From: Peredibacter sp045999315
Lineage (GTDB): Bacteria > Bdellovibrionota > Bacteriovoracia > Bacteriovoracales > Bacteriovoracaceae
Direction of reading: 5' to 3'
Assembly (NCBI RefSeq): GCF_045999315.1
Contig: NZ_CP174607.1
Location: 2,170,001-2,234,000 of the forward strand
Length of the DNA stretch: 64,000 bases
This document shows positions 34,801-43,414 of this stretch, piece after piece. The notes below the pieces were generated by a model. That model was not told where the DNA came from and made no database searches. It saw only the letters and a list, made by a program, of their open reading frames with translations. Both the position numbers and the translations under genes were made by a program. Within the stretch, counting starts at the first letter, position 1. Each line of letters begins with the position of its first letter.

Positions 34801-35907
34801 ATGGCCTATTTTCACGAACTCATTAAAAATACTTTGATTCTTCAAAATCTCGAAGAGCTTCAATTTTTTGAAGCGACTGATATTCAAAGGGAGGGAATTC
34901 CTCTTATTCGTGAAGGGCGAGATATCTTTGGAGTGGCACAAACAGGGACAGGAAAGACCGCTTCTTTTTGCCTGCCACTGATTGAAAATCTCTTGAACTC
35001 GGAAATAACGAAAGTTCCAAGTGTTTTAATCCTGGTGCCGACTCGTGAGCTTTGCATGCAGATCGAGGAAAATATTCAGGCCTTTGCTAAGGGAAGTCCG
35101 CTGAAGTCCACTGCCATTTACGGTGGTGTAAAACACATCTACCAAGCCGAGGATATTAATCAAGGCGTAAATTTCATTGTAGCGACTCCTGGAAGGCTTC
35201 TGGATCTTCTAAAAAAAGAATTGATCAAACTCACCGGCATTGAGGTCTTAGTTCTGGATGAGGCCGATCGAATGCTGGATATTGGTCTGATTGAAGATTT
35301 GAAACAGATCTTAAAGTTTATCCCTAATCGTCGTCAGACACTTTTGTATTCGGCGACTGTTCCGGAAAGCATTCGTAAACTTTCAAAAAACTTCCAAAAG
35401 AGTCCGGCTTTCATTGAAGTTACGAGGAACTCATCCATCAGTTCGGAAATCTCACAATATGTTTACCACTGTGAGGCCAATCAGAAGCTCCCACTCCTAA
35501 AGCAAATCATTATGGATGAAGCTTTTGGCTCGGTTTTGATTTTTACCAACTCCAAAAACGTAGCAGATGAAGTGGCCACGTATTTAACAAGAAATTCAAT
35601 CGAGACTCGGGCGATTCATTCTGATAAAAAGCAAGCTGAGCGAGAAAAGTGCATTAAGCAATTCGCTGACGGTAAAATCAATATCCTGGTCGCAACGGAC
35701 CTTGTGGCACGTGGAATTGATGTCGAAACGGTCTCGATGGTAATTAATTTCGATCTTCCTATTGAGCCTGAGGCCTATGTTCATCGAGTAGGGAGAACAG
35801 GGCGAGCTGGCAGATCAGGACTTGCTTACAGTTTCTGCACCAAGAGTGAGTTAAAATATTTAGAAAAGATTGAAAAGCTAATTGGAGGGTCGCTACATCC
35901 TAAATAA
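34801..35907 (+). CDS. DEAD-box ATP-dependent RNA helicase
   Basis: A 368-aa protein with the full DEAD-box core and almost no C-terminal extension: Q-motif near ATDIQREGIPLI, AQTGTGKTASF (I), PTRELCMQ (Ia), TPGRLLD (Ib), LDEADRMLD (II), YSATVP (III), IHSDKKQAERE (IV/QxxR), ATDLVARGIDVE (V) and HRVGRTGRAGR (VI). It remodels RNA in the cytoplasm. The minimal length suggests specificity from partners. A second, different DEAD-box gene follows after 19 bases. Confidence 0.93.
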   Translation: MAYFHELIKNTLILQNLEELQFFEATDIQREGIPLIREGRDIFGVAQTGTGKTASFCLPLIENLLNSEITKVPSVLILVPTRELCMQIEENIQAFAKGSPLKSTAIYGGVKHIYQAEDINQGVNFIVATPGRLLDLLKKELIKLTGIEVLVLDEADRMLDIGLIEDLKQILKFIPNRRQTLLYSATVPESIRKLSKNFQKSPAFIEVTRNSSISSEISQYVYHCEANQKLPLLKQIIMDEAFGSVLIFTNSKNVADEVATYLTRNSIETRAIHSDKKQAEREKCIKQFADGKINILVATDLVARGIDVETVSMVINFDLPIEPEAYVHRVGRTGRAGRSGLAYSFCTKSELKYLEKIEKLIGGSLHPK

Positions 35908-35926
35908 AATGCTAAAGTTGTAGGAT

Positions 35927-37222
35927 ATGAATGAAACACCAAAAATCTCTTGGACTGACCTAGATCTCTCACCCGAAATGCTCAAACTTATTGAGGAAAT
36001 TGGTTACGGCCATCCTTCCGATGTACAGGCTCAAACAATTCCACTGGCCCTCGAAGGAAAAGATGTCCTTGTTTCTTCTCAGACTGGAAGTGGAAAGACC
36101 GCAAGTTTTGTCATTCCGAGCGTTGAAAAGTTTAAAAATAAAAATGGAACCTACATTCTTGCTCTTGCTCCCACGAGGGAGATTGCCCAGCAAACAGGAG
36201 AAATTTTCAGAAGAATTGGCGAACCGTTCGGCATGAAAGTGGCCGTGTGTATCGGTGGTGCCGATATGAATGCTGAAAAGGCGGCCCTTGCTTTAAGCCC
36301 TCATATCATCGTAGCGACGCCTGGAAGACTCTGTGATCATCTTGAGCGAGGAAACTTGTGGTTGGATTTCATTCAGTGTCTGATTTTCGATGAGGCCGAC
36401 CGCATGCTTGAGATGGGTTTTGCTAAACAGATCGACATCATTACAGAACAGATCCCTAAATCTCGTCAAACGCTTATGCTCTCAGCGACCTTTGCTCCGC
36501 AAGTTGAAAAACTGGCCCGCAAAGCGATGAATAATCCTGAACAGGTGATTATTTCTAAGACCGAGCAATCGACGCCAAAAATTGATCAGATGCTCTTTTG
36601 GCTTCCTGAAGAAAGAAAGCTCTCAAAGCTCGTGCAGATTCTTACAGAAGAAAAAGGCACAGTCTTTGTCTTCGTGAATGCTAAAGAAAAAACCTTCCAG
36701 CTCACGCGACTTCTTCACCATCGAGGCATTCAGGATGTGACTTACATTCACTCTGATCTTCAGCAAGAACACCGTGAACTTGCAGTCGCTGACTTTAAAT
36801 CCGGAAAATTTCGTATTATCGTCGCCACCGACGTGATGGGAAGAGGAATCGACGTGGATGATGTCGCCCATGTTGTGAACTATGACGTTCCCAAGGAAGC
36901 GGCCGATTATATTCACCGGATCGGTCGGACTGGCCGACGTGGGTTAACTGGACATGCCTCAACTTTCGCGATTCCTGGAAAAGATGATAAAGCGATTGCG
37001 GCGATTGCTAAACTTCGTGGAAAACCTGCTCCGGCCAAACCTGTGCCAGGTGAAAAGCGAAGACCTAGACCTCAGAACGATCAAAGAAGACAACAGCATC
37101 CGAAAGTTCATAAGCAATCTGCACCCAAAATACCTCCAGAGGTCGCTCTTCCACCGGTAGAAGCGAAGAAAGTGGGACTGCTTGAGAAGATTAAGAACTT
37201 TTTTAGAGGCGCTCTTTCTTAA
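35927..37222 (+). CDS. DEAD-box ATP-dependent RNA helicase, RhlE-like
   Basis: A 431-aa protein with the DEAD-box core (SQTGSGKTASF, APTREIAQQ, ATPGRLCDHL, IFDEADRMLEMGF, LSATF, VATDVMGRGIDV, YIHRIGRTGRRG) plus a C-terminal basic, Pro-rich tail of about 70 residues (KRRPRPQNDQRRQQHPK) typical of RNA-binding extensions in RhlE-like helicases. Likely helps ribosome assembly or RNA decay. In tandem with another helicase, probably as one operon. Confidence 0.93.
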   Translation: MNETPKISWTDLDLSPEMLKLIEEIGYGHPSDVQAQTIPLALEGKDVLVSSQTGSGKTASFVIPSVEKFKNKNGTYILALAPTREIAQQTGEIFRRIGEPFGMKVAVCIGGADMNAEKAALALSPHIIVATPGRLCDHLERGNLWLDFIQCLIFDEADRMLEMGFAKQIDIITEQIPKSRQTLMLSATFAPQVEKLARKAMNNPEQVIISKTEQSTPKIDQMLFWLPEERKLSKLVQILTEEKGTVFVFVNAKEKTFQLTRLLHHRGIQDVTYIHSDLQQEHRELAVADFKSGKFRIIVATDVMGRGIDVDDVAHVVNYDVPKEAADYIHRIGRTGRRGLTGHASTFAIPGKDDKAIAAIAKLRGKPAPAKPVPGEKRRPRPQNDQRRQQHPKVHKQSAPKIPPEVALPPVEAKKVGLLEKIKNFFRGALS

Positions 37223-37236
37223 TCTTCTTCACATCA

Positions 37237-38694
37237 TTAGTATTTTTTCTTGTGCCAATAAATCAATAGGCCCGAACACGCCACCGCACAGCCAATTCCA
37301 ATCGGATCATTGGCCGACGCTGGAAGGCCAAGCCCAATTTCTGAGGTCATGATGTAGGCAATTGTGAGGGAAGTCCCTGCAATTGCCGGCACACTCACAA
37401 TCCAGTGAAACGTCTTCTTATTGAATAAATATTTCGTCGCTAACCACAACACACTGGTTGAAAGAAGCATGTTCGAGAAAGCGAAGTAGCGCCAGATTAA
37501 TGAGAAATCAATCTTTGTCATGAAGTAGGCGATCAATAATAGCGGCATCGAGATGAGAAGGCGATTTCTCATGCTTTGAGGAATTTTGAATGCATCCACG
37601 ATGGTTAAACGCAGGGCCCTAAAGGCCGTGTCACCAGAAGTGATAGGGAAGATCGCCACTGCAAGAATCGCCATGATTCCTCCAAATGAGCCAAGATATG
37701 AAGTGGAGATTTGATTCACCACGAGTCCTGGTCCACCTTGATCGATTAAAGCTTTAAGCTCGGGATAGCCACCAGGGAATGCGGCGATTCCGGCCAGTGC
37801 CCATACGGCCGCAACTACACCTTCGGCCAGCATCGCCCCGTAAAAAACCGGACGTGCATATTTTTCATTGGTCAAACATCTGGCAATGATTGGTGACTGA
37901 GTTGAGTGGAAACCACTAATAGCACCACAGGTGATAGTCACAAAGAGAAGAGGCCAAACCGGTGGAGCAGATGGATCTCGATTAAGAAGCTCATGGCCCA
38001 TGTGTTGTGCATGATCGAAATAAGCGAAAATATTTTTTATCTCAGGAAGCATCGGTGCTGAAACAAACAAAGCAATCAGCATTGAGATTGTCATCACCAC
38101 CATGAGTAGGCCAAATGCCGGATAAAGTTTAGTAATAATTTTATCAATCGGAAGTAGAGTCGCGAGAAAGTAGTAAATCAGAATAATGAGGACCCACAGC
38201 TGATTGCTTGAAAGAAAAGTATCTTTAAAAACATCGAGATTACTAATCAGTCCTGCTGGGCTCATGATAAACACGACACCAACAAAGAACAAAAGCATCG
38301 CTGTAAAGAGAAGCATCAAAGCTTTAAAATGTTTTCCCAAATAGTGTCCCGCAATTTCAGGAAGACTCTTACCACCTTCCTTAAGACTTAGAACACCAGA
38401 GAAATAATCGTGAACCGCACCACCGATGATATTTCCGAGAATGATCCAAACGAAAGCAATTGGACCGTATACCGCTCCCAAGATTGGCCCGAAGATTGGA
38501 CCAACACCGGCGATATTCAGGAATTGAATCAAAAATGCGTTGAGTGGTTTGACCTTCACATAATCAACTCCATCTTCTAATCGAATGGCAGGCGTTTCAG
38601 CATTGGGATCAATGCATGCCTGTTTTTCGACGAAGGGGCTGTAGAATTTGTAGGCGAGAATCAAAACTAAAATACAAATAATAAATATGATCAT
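37237..38694 (-). CDS. cstA: CstA-family peptide/pyruvate transporter, short form
   Basis: A 485-aa inner-membrane protein with about 12-14 membrane segments. The CstA signature appears as LNIAGVGPIFGPILGAVYG, then HDYFSGVLSLKEGGKSLPEI, and later FHSTQSPIIARCL. It is much shorter than the E. coli protein of about 700 aa but matches the short CstA form of many bacteria. The family takes up peptides or pyruvate during starvation. Single gene, convergent with the RhlE-like helicase. Confidence 0.88.
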   Translation of the reverse strand: MIIFIICILVLILAYKFYSPFVEKQACIDPNAETPAIRLEDGVDYVKVKPLNAFLIQFLNIAGVGPIFGPILGAVYGPIAFVWIILGNIIGGAVHDYFSGVLSLKEGGKSLPEIAGHYLGKHFKALMLLFTAMLLFFVGVVFIMSPAGLISNLDVFKDTFLSSNQLWVLIILIYYFLATLLPIDKIITKLYPAFGLLMVVMTISMLIALFVSAPMLPEIKNIFAYFDHAQHMGHELLNRDPSAPPVWPLLFVTITCGAISGFHSTQSPIIARCLTNEKYARPVFYGAMLAEGVVAAVWALAGIAAFPGGYPELKALIDQGGPGLVVNQISTSYLGSFGGIMAILAVAIFPITSGDTAFRALRLTIVDAFKIPQSMRNRLLISMPLLLIAYFMTKIDFSLIWRYFAFSNMLLSTSVLWLATKYLFNKKTFHWIVSVPAIAGTSLTIAYIMTSEIGLGLPASANDPIGIGCAVACSGLLIYWHKKKY

Positions 38695-38792
38695 TTCTGC
38701 ATTGTAGTAGCAGAAAATTTTTTTGTGTAAAAAAAGATTATGACTGATGGAATTGTGGAATTATGGGTGGTTAGGGCAACAATATTTGTCGC

Positions 38793-38821
38793 TTGCTATT
38801 TTTTAATTCCAAGATTATAAT
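38793..38821 (+). promoter_or_regulatory. Predicted promoter of the nitroreductase gene
   Basis: TTGCTA and a perfect TATAAT are 17 bases apart. Transcription would begin around 38828, with GGAG just before the chosen ATG at 38856. Confidence 0.65.
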
Positions 38822-38855
38822 GCAATAATTATTGTCACAATATTGGAGTATTTGG

Positions 38856-39488
38856 ATGAATCTAATTGAATTACTTAACTGGCGATATGCCACTAAGGCC
38901 ATGAATAAAGAAACTGTTTCAGCTGATAAGGTAGATAAGATCCTAGAGGCGGCGAGACTTACACCTACTTCAAGTGGACTTCAGCAGTTTGAAGTAATCG
39001 TGATTACAAATCAGGAAATCAAAGACAAAATCAGAGCCGTATCGTGGAACCAGTCAATGGTTTCAGATTGTTCTCATCTTCTCGTGTTTGCAGCATGGGA
39101 TCAGTACACGCCGGAGAGAATTAATGGGATGTTCGATCTTGTGAATGAGGAAAGAGGGTTTAAGAACGAAGGCTTTGAGGCGTACCGCCAGAAACTTCTT
39201 TCTATGTATCCTCAGCAGGACCCGGAAGTAAGCTTCCAACATGCTGCCCGTCAGGCCTATATCGCACTTGGTACGACGATGGTTGCTTGTGCAGAACTTA
39301 AAGTGGATTCAGTTCCGATGGAAGGATTTGACCCTAAAGCTGTGGATGAGATCCTGAATCTTAAGGCCCGCGGACTAAGAAGTGCAGTGATGCTACCGAT
39401 TGGTTATCGTGAGGCTAAGAATGACTGGCTTGTGAATTTGAAAAAAGTTCGCCGTCCGAAAGAACAGTTTATCGTTGAAGTGAAATAA
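38856..39488 (+). CDS. NfsB-like FMN nitroreductase
   Basis: A 210-aa protein starting at ATG 38856 behind TTGGAG; an upstream in-frame start is rejected because it lies within the 5' leader. The motifs LNWRYATKAMN, ARLTPTSSGLQQFEVIVI and the later PIGYREAKNDWL fit the NfsB/FMN-dependent nitroreductase group. Such enzymes use NAD(P)H to reduce nitro compounds or quinones. Monocistronic: a clear promoter upstream and a terminator at 39498. Confidence 0.9.
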   Translation: MNLIELLNWRYATKAMNKETVSADKVDKILEAARLTPTSSGLQQFEVIVITNQEIKDKIRAVSWNQSMVSDCSHLLVFAAWDQYTPERINGMFDLVNEERGFKNEGFEAYRQKLLSMYPQQDPEVSFQHAARQAYIALGTTMVACAELKVDSVPMEGFDPKAVDEILNLKARGLRSAVMLPIGYREAKNDWLVNLKKVRRPKEQFIVEVK

Positions 39489-39497
39489 TCCGATTTG

Positions 39498-39524
39498 AGT
39501 GCCAGCTAACACCTGGCACTTTTC
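39498..39524 (+). terminator. Rho-independent terminator after the nitroreductase gene
   Basis: AGTGCCAG and CTGGCACT form an 8-bp stem around a short loop, followed by TTTCTC. It lies 10 bases after the nitroreductase stop. Confidence 0.8.
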
Positions 39525-39586
39525 TCTTGTTCCCCGCCATGAAACCTGTCTAAAATATTCTTATATCAATCTATTTAGAAGGTTTT

Positions 39587-40054
39587 ATGCAATTTCATCA
39601 GGATTTTAAAGGCCCACAGTCTAATATGCATTTCAATTTCCCTGAGGTGCAAGACTTTGAACCTGATTACTTGCCTGAGGTCATTTCACCTGTCTTTATT
39701 GATTCAAGTGTAAGCATGACTTATTCTAAGCAGAGTTGGTTTAAGAAGATGCTGACACTTCCAAAAGTGGCGACATTTGTTCTTGAAAGCCTTGATAAGA
39801 TCAGCAATTTCTCTAATGACATCAATAATTCAGTTAATAAGGTCGCAAGCCGCGTTTCGGTTCTGGAAGCGAGCCAGGGAGATTTTAGATCTCTGAATGA
39901 AAGACTGGGGCAGGTTGAGTTGAAGGTTACTGATTTACCTGAACTCAAAATTCAGCTTCAGGAACTATCTAAGAAGAATCGCATCATGACGATGTTGATG
40001 CTAGTCATGGCATTAGTTAATCTGGGTCTTGCAGCTTTTATTTTTATTAAGTAG
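39587..40054 (+). CDS. Tail-anchored coiled-coil membrane protein
   Basis: A 155-aa protein with a disordered acidic N-terminus, a coiled-coil region at about residues 60-130 (NDINNSVNKVASRVSVLEAS; LNERLGQVELKVTDLPELK) and a C-terminal membrane segment (MLMLVMALVNLGLAAFIFIK). It probably has its body in the cytoplasm with the C-terminus in the inner membrane. No family recognised. The next gene begins 10 bases after its stop. Confidence 0.65.
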   Translation: MQFHQDFKGPQSNMHFNFPEVQDFEPDYLPEVISPVFIDSSVSMTYSKQSWFKKMLTLPKVATFVLESLDKISNFSNDINNSVNKVASRVSVLEASQGDFRSLNERLGQVELKVTDLPELKIQLQELSKKNRIMTMLMLVMALVNLGLAAFIFIK

Positions 40055-40064
40055 CGTAAGCTCT

Positions 40065-40433
40065 ATGAAAGAATTTATTGATCATATTTTAAAGATCCTA
40101 AATACGAATGGCTTCCCTCAAAAGCGCGTATCACTTCCGACTGAAAAAATGTATGAAGCGGCCGATAATAAAGGTTTTAGCTTTAACCAAGTTCTGGAAG
40201 AGTTAAAAGCTTCTCACAATATTGATGCTCAGATTGGACCAGATAAAATCATCTTTTCTCAGGTGGCCACATCAACGACTTCAAAACAAGAAGACATGAT
40301 GAAGCAAGCTCAGGAGATGATGTCTAAAATGAGTCCAGAGGAATTGAAGCGAATCCAAGACATGTTCATGAATATGTCACAGGAAGAAAAGGAAGAGATC
40401 CTTAAAAAAGGCAAAGACCTCGGTCTGATTTAA
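40065..40433 (+). CDS. Hypothetical cytoplasmic protein
   Basis: A 122-aa protein starting at ATG 40065; an upstream in-frame start would overlap the preceding gene. N-terminal half folds as mixed helix and strand (NILNTNG type, MYEAADNKGFSFNQVLEELK). The C-terminal half is a Met-rich amphipathic helix (MMKQAQEMMSKMSPEELKR), reminiscent of Met-rich M-domains. No family recognised. Followed after 2 bases by a methyltransferase gene. Confidence 0.6.
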   Translation: MKEFIDHILKILNTNGFPQKRVSLPTEKMYEAADNKGFSFNQVLEELKASHNIDAQIGPDKIIFSQVATSTTSKQEDMMKQAQEMMSKMSPEELKRIQDMFMNMSQEEKEEILKKGKDLGLI

Positions 40434-40435
40434 AG

Positions 40436-41218
40436 ATGAAGTTGTCTTCCGAGCTGGATTCATTTGTTCAGAGTCATTTAAATCTTCAAGTTAAGATTTC
40501 CTATCCAGAACACCATGATTTCTTAATTCGCCATAAATTAAATGAGTGCTCTCAAGTTCTAGATGTCGGCACTGGCAACGGAACATTCGCGGTCCGTTTG
40601 GCCCAGGACCATCCAAACATTCATTTCGTTGGAATCGACAAACGTAAGCACTGTATTGATAGTTGTAAGCTTTCTCAAAACTTCGAGGCATTTCAAGTTG
40701 ATATGTTTTCTCGCGAAAGCACGTTCGACTTTTCACGGTTTGATGGATTCTTGATGAGGTATTTCTTACTTCATGTGGATAACGCTCAAAAGATTTTGGA
40801 GCTATTCAAAACCAAATCAAAAAGGCCCTCAAAATTTTGGATCATTGACCTCGATTGGTCGCAGTTTACCTGCGAACCTCAGCATGAGACTTTCGATAAA
40901 CTGACCAAGCTAGTTAAAGACTTCTGTTCTAAGATTTCAGTAGAGTCTAGGGGAGGGCAGAACGTTTTGCCTCTCCTTCAAAAATTAGAATTCCAAAATA
41001 TCATCGTCGAAAATATTCCTTTCTCTACTCAAACTATTCCCATAGATGAACTTGCCCTTTATCTGAAGCAAGAAATTCAATGCTATTCCATCATGAGTGG
41101 CAGGGCCTCAAATGACCCTGAAACATCTGAGATAGTTCAATTTATTAATGAGGATTTCAGAACCGGGAAATATCAGATTTCTTACGGAATGATTCTGGTA
41201 TCAGCGGAACTCAATTAG
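40436..41218 (+). CDS. SAM-dependent class I methyltransferase
   Basis: A 260-aa protein with motif I LDVGTGNGTFAVRLA, motif II FVGIDKRKHC and a later FWIIDLDWSQF region. Substrate unknown. It lies 2 bases after the preceding hypothetical gene and is probably cotranscribed with it and the tail-anchored protein gene. Cytoplasmic, no membrane segments. Confidence 0.8.
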   Translation: MKLSSELDSFVQSHLNLQVKISYPEHHDFLIRHKLNECSQVLDVGTGNGTFAVRLAQDHPNIHFVGIDKRKHCIDSCKLSQNFEAFQVDMFSRESTFDFSRFDGFLMRYFLLHVDNAQKILELFKTKSKRPSKFWIIDLDWSQFTCEPQHETFDKLTKLVKDFCSKISVESRGGQNVLPLLQKLEFQNIIVENIPFSTQTIPIDELALYLKQEIQCYSIMSGRASNDPETSEIVQFINEDFRTGKYQISYGMILVSAELN

Positions 41219-41269
41219 TGGTCCTTCTCTTGCATTTCTCCTTTAGAGGCCAAAACAAAGGAGACGTGT

Positions 41270-41581
41270 ATGTATCTAGTCGTGCGAAAATACAAATATG
41301 TAGGAAACAAACAAGAACTTAGCAGTAAGATTGATAAAGGATTTGTTCCGTTGATCTCGAAGTTAAAGGGATTCGTCGATTATTACTGTATGTTTGCCGA
41401 TGATAGCACATTGGTTTCTGTGAGCATATTTCAGGACGCAAAAGGTGCTGATGAGTCCGTGAGAGTTGCCCGTGATTTTGTGATAAAGAACCTTTCGCAA
41501 TACTTTCCTGATAAGCCCGAGATATTTTCCGGTGAGGCCTTTACCCAAGGTCAAGGCCAGGATATTAGGAAAGCGGCATAA
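41270..41581 (+). CDS. Hypothetical protein with possible dimeric alpha-beta barrel fold
   Basis: A 103-aa protein starting after AAAGGAG. The order strand-helix-strand-strand-helix (YLVVRKYKY; GFVDYYCMFADDSTLVSVS; ADESVRVARDFV) resembles antibiotic-biosynthesis-monooxygenase or dimeric alpha-beta barrel proteins. The match is structural in feel only; function unknown. Monocistronic. Confidence 0.55.
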   Translation: MYLVVRKYKYVGNKQELSSKIDKGFVPLISKLKGFVDYYCMFADDSTLVSVSIFQDAKGADESVRVARDFVIKNLSQYFPDKPEIFSGEAFTQGQGQDIRKAA

Positions 41582-41629
41582 GGCAATCTTCCACATTCTT
41601 TCAAGGTTTTTGTCCTATCAATATTAACC

Positions 41630-42712
41630 ATGAGAACACTTTATATTGGCGGACAAAAAAAGAAGAATAACACTGGATCATACTGGAAGGTCTATATCTT
41701 TCTCATCCTACTTTTGGTGATTATTGGAGCAGTTTTAAAATTAACTGGGCCAATGATCGTTGAAGATTGGATCAATAAGAAGGGTGACGACACTGCAGGA
41801 TATGCTTTCTCAGTTCGAGATGTGGAACTTTCTCTTGGGAAAGGACAAATGGTCCTCAAAGATGTGAAAATCTTCAATTCGAAGACCTCCAACGAGATGC
41901 TCGAAGCGCCTAATCTTACCATTCAATTAAACTGGTCAGATCTTCTCATGTCTCAAAATAAAAAGGTCTCAGTCTTTGCTGACAAAGTTGATCTTTTTCT
42001 TTCTAAAGATTTATCTTCCGAAATGGAGAGGATTAAGACTGTTGGTGAAAAACATAAGCAAGACCTCTACCTTGATGCCATTGAAGGTAAGATCAGTAAA
42101 TTGAACATTATTGAAAAGAAAGAAGATCAAAGTCGAACAGTGCTTGAGCTGAACGATGTGAACTTAAAAGTAAAAGAAGTCTCTCTACTTTCGATTAATA
42201 AGAAAACCGAATTTAGTCTTACTTCGGTGATCGCCGACGGTGGGAAGCTTAATCTTACAGGTAAAACCCATGAAGGAAATGGCGACACTCCTTGGTCTAT
42301 TCATGGCTCTTTGAAGTTTGTACCTGCCGGCTTCTTTAATAAAATCGCAGGCGATGAGCTGCCTTTTTCTTTCAATGAGTCTCATTTGAACGCGGAAATT
42401 ACTGCTTACTCTGACAAAGGCACAGTGATTGGGGAAATCACGCCTGATATTAAGAAGCTGAATCTCATTGATGAGAGACCAGGTATCCCAACTCAGTCGA
42501 TTGCCCGAGCATTGAGCGATGAACTCACTTTTACTTTGCCTTTCACTTTGAAGGACAAACTGACAGTGGATTACGAGGACACTTATAGAAAACTTAAAAC
42601 TTATCGAAAGTATCCTACGGCAATCGCAACGTCTGAACCTACCGAGGCAAAGGTCACTGAGACCGCAAAGAGCAAGAAATCATTTTCTTTTTGGCCTTTT
42701 AACTCAAATTAA
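41630..42712 (+). CDS. AsmA/DUF748-like membrane-anchored protein
   Basis: A 360-aa protein with one N-terminal membrane segment (about residues 20-42) and a periplasmic beta-rich domain. YAFSVRDVELSLGKGQMVLK, LTIQLNWSDLLM and later LTGKTHEGNGDTPWSIHGSL resemble AsmA-family or DUF748 repeats, which help move lipid to the outer membrane. It is much shorter than AsmA or TamB. The 3' end overlaps the convergent HTH-rhodanese gene by 9 bases. Confidence 0.6.
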   Translation: MRTLYIGGQKKKNNTGSYWKVYIFLILLLVIIGAVLKLTGPMIVEDWINKKGDDTAGYAFSVRDVELSLGKGQMVLKDVKIFNSKTSNEMLEAPNLTIQLNWSDLLMSQNKKVSVFADKVDLFLSKDLSSEMERIKTVGEKHKQDLYLDAIEGKISKLNIIEKKEDQSRTVLELNDVNLKVKEVSLLSINKKTEFSLTSVIADGGKLNLTGKTHEGNGDTPWSIHGSLKFVPAGFFNKIAGDELPFSFNESHLNAEITAYSDKGTVIGEITPDIKKLNLIDERPGIPTQSIARALSDELTFTLPFTLKDKLTVDYEDTYRKLKTYRKYPTAIATSEPTEAKVTETAKSKKSFSFWPFNSN

Positions 42713-43336
42713 TAGAGACTGGAGATTTCTTAGGTCTTTTGCAGAATACGGAAGACCTTTTACATTGAAGCTGTTTTGATTACTGATCAACACAGCTTCT
42801 GCCAGTCGTTCACACAGTCTTCCCTTACAAAGAGCGACATTCATTTTAGATTTAGGTAATTCAGATAAAAATGCAGGAAATGCATTGAGCTTGTCTGAAA
42901 AAGCAAAGGTGCCGTTCAAAGGAATGTAAGCTATTTCATCATGAGACCGTAGATCAATCAGGTTAATTTTCTTTGATTTAATGTCTTTGGCGAGGGATTC
43001 CAGCGTGCAGTCAAACAAAAGGTCCTCTGAGAGGAGAGATTGTTGATCAAGCGCCAGCGCTGAATTAACCAAGTCGAAATACTGGCCATCGTCCAAGGAA
43101 TAGAAGTGAAAGTTCTTCACCTTACTAACGCTCAAAATATTTGCTTTATGAAGTGAAATCAAGTGCAGCGACATATTTTGAATGGATTGATTGAATTTCT
43201 TCGCACACTCTTCAACTGTCCTTGGTGAAAAAGATATAAACTGAAGAATTTTCAATTTAATCGGAGAACTTAAGAGCTTAAAGAAGATGGCCTTCTCTTC
43301 AAAATAACTATCTTTTCTTTCATTTAATGATTTCAT
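42704..43336 (-). CDS. ArsR-type HTH-rhodanese regulator
   Basis: A 210-aa protein. Residues 10-90 are a winged helix like ArsR (KLLSSPIKLKILQFISFSPR; FNQSIQNMSLHLISLHKANIL). Residues 115-205 are a rhodanese domain with the catalytic loop VALCKGRLCERLAE, where CKGRLC is the sulfur-carrying Cys loop. HTH-rhodanese proteins sense persulfide or polysulfide and repress sulfur-handling genes. It is divergent from the DoxD-rhodanese gene, with a perfect palindrome in the gap, so it probably binds there. Sulfur sensing is inferred. Confidence 0.85.
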   Translation of the reverse strand: MKSLNERKDSYFEEKAIFFKLLSSPIKLKILQFISFSPRTVEECAKKFNQSIQNMSLHLISLHKANILSVSKVKNFHFYSLDDGQYFDLVNSALALDQQSLLSEDLLFDCTLESLAKDIKSKKINLIDLRSHDEIAYIPLNGTFAFSDKLNAFPAFLSELPKSKMNVALCKGRLCERLAEAVLISNQNSFNVKGLPYSAKDLRNLQSLLI

Positions 43337-43369
43337 GGTGTCAGGGTAACATACTTTTTGTATTGACTC

Positions 43370-43403
43370 AAATTCTATTCAAGTGTTAACTTGAATAGAA
43401 TTT
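43370..43403. promoter_or_regulatory. Perfect palindromic operator
   Basis: AAATTCTATTCAAG and its exact reverse complement CTTGAATAGAATTT are separated by TGTTAA. The site lies between the divergent HTH-rhodanese regulator and DoxD-rhodanese genes, just downstream of a TTGACT that may be a -35 element. Position and perfect symmetry point to a binding site for the adjacent regulator. Confidence 0.8.
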
Positions 43404-43414
43404 GGGGGATCACT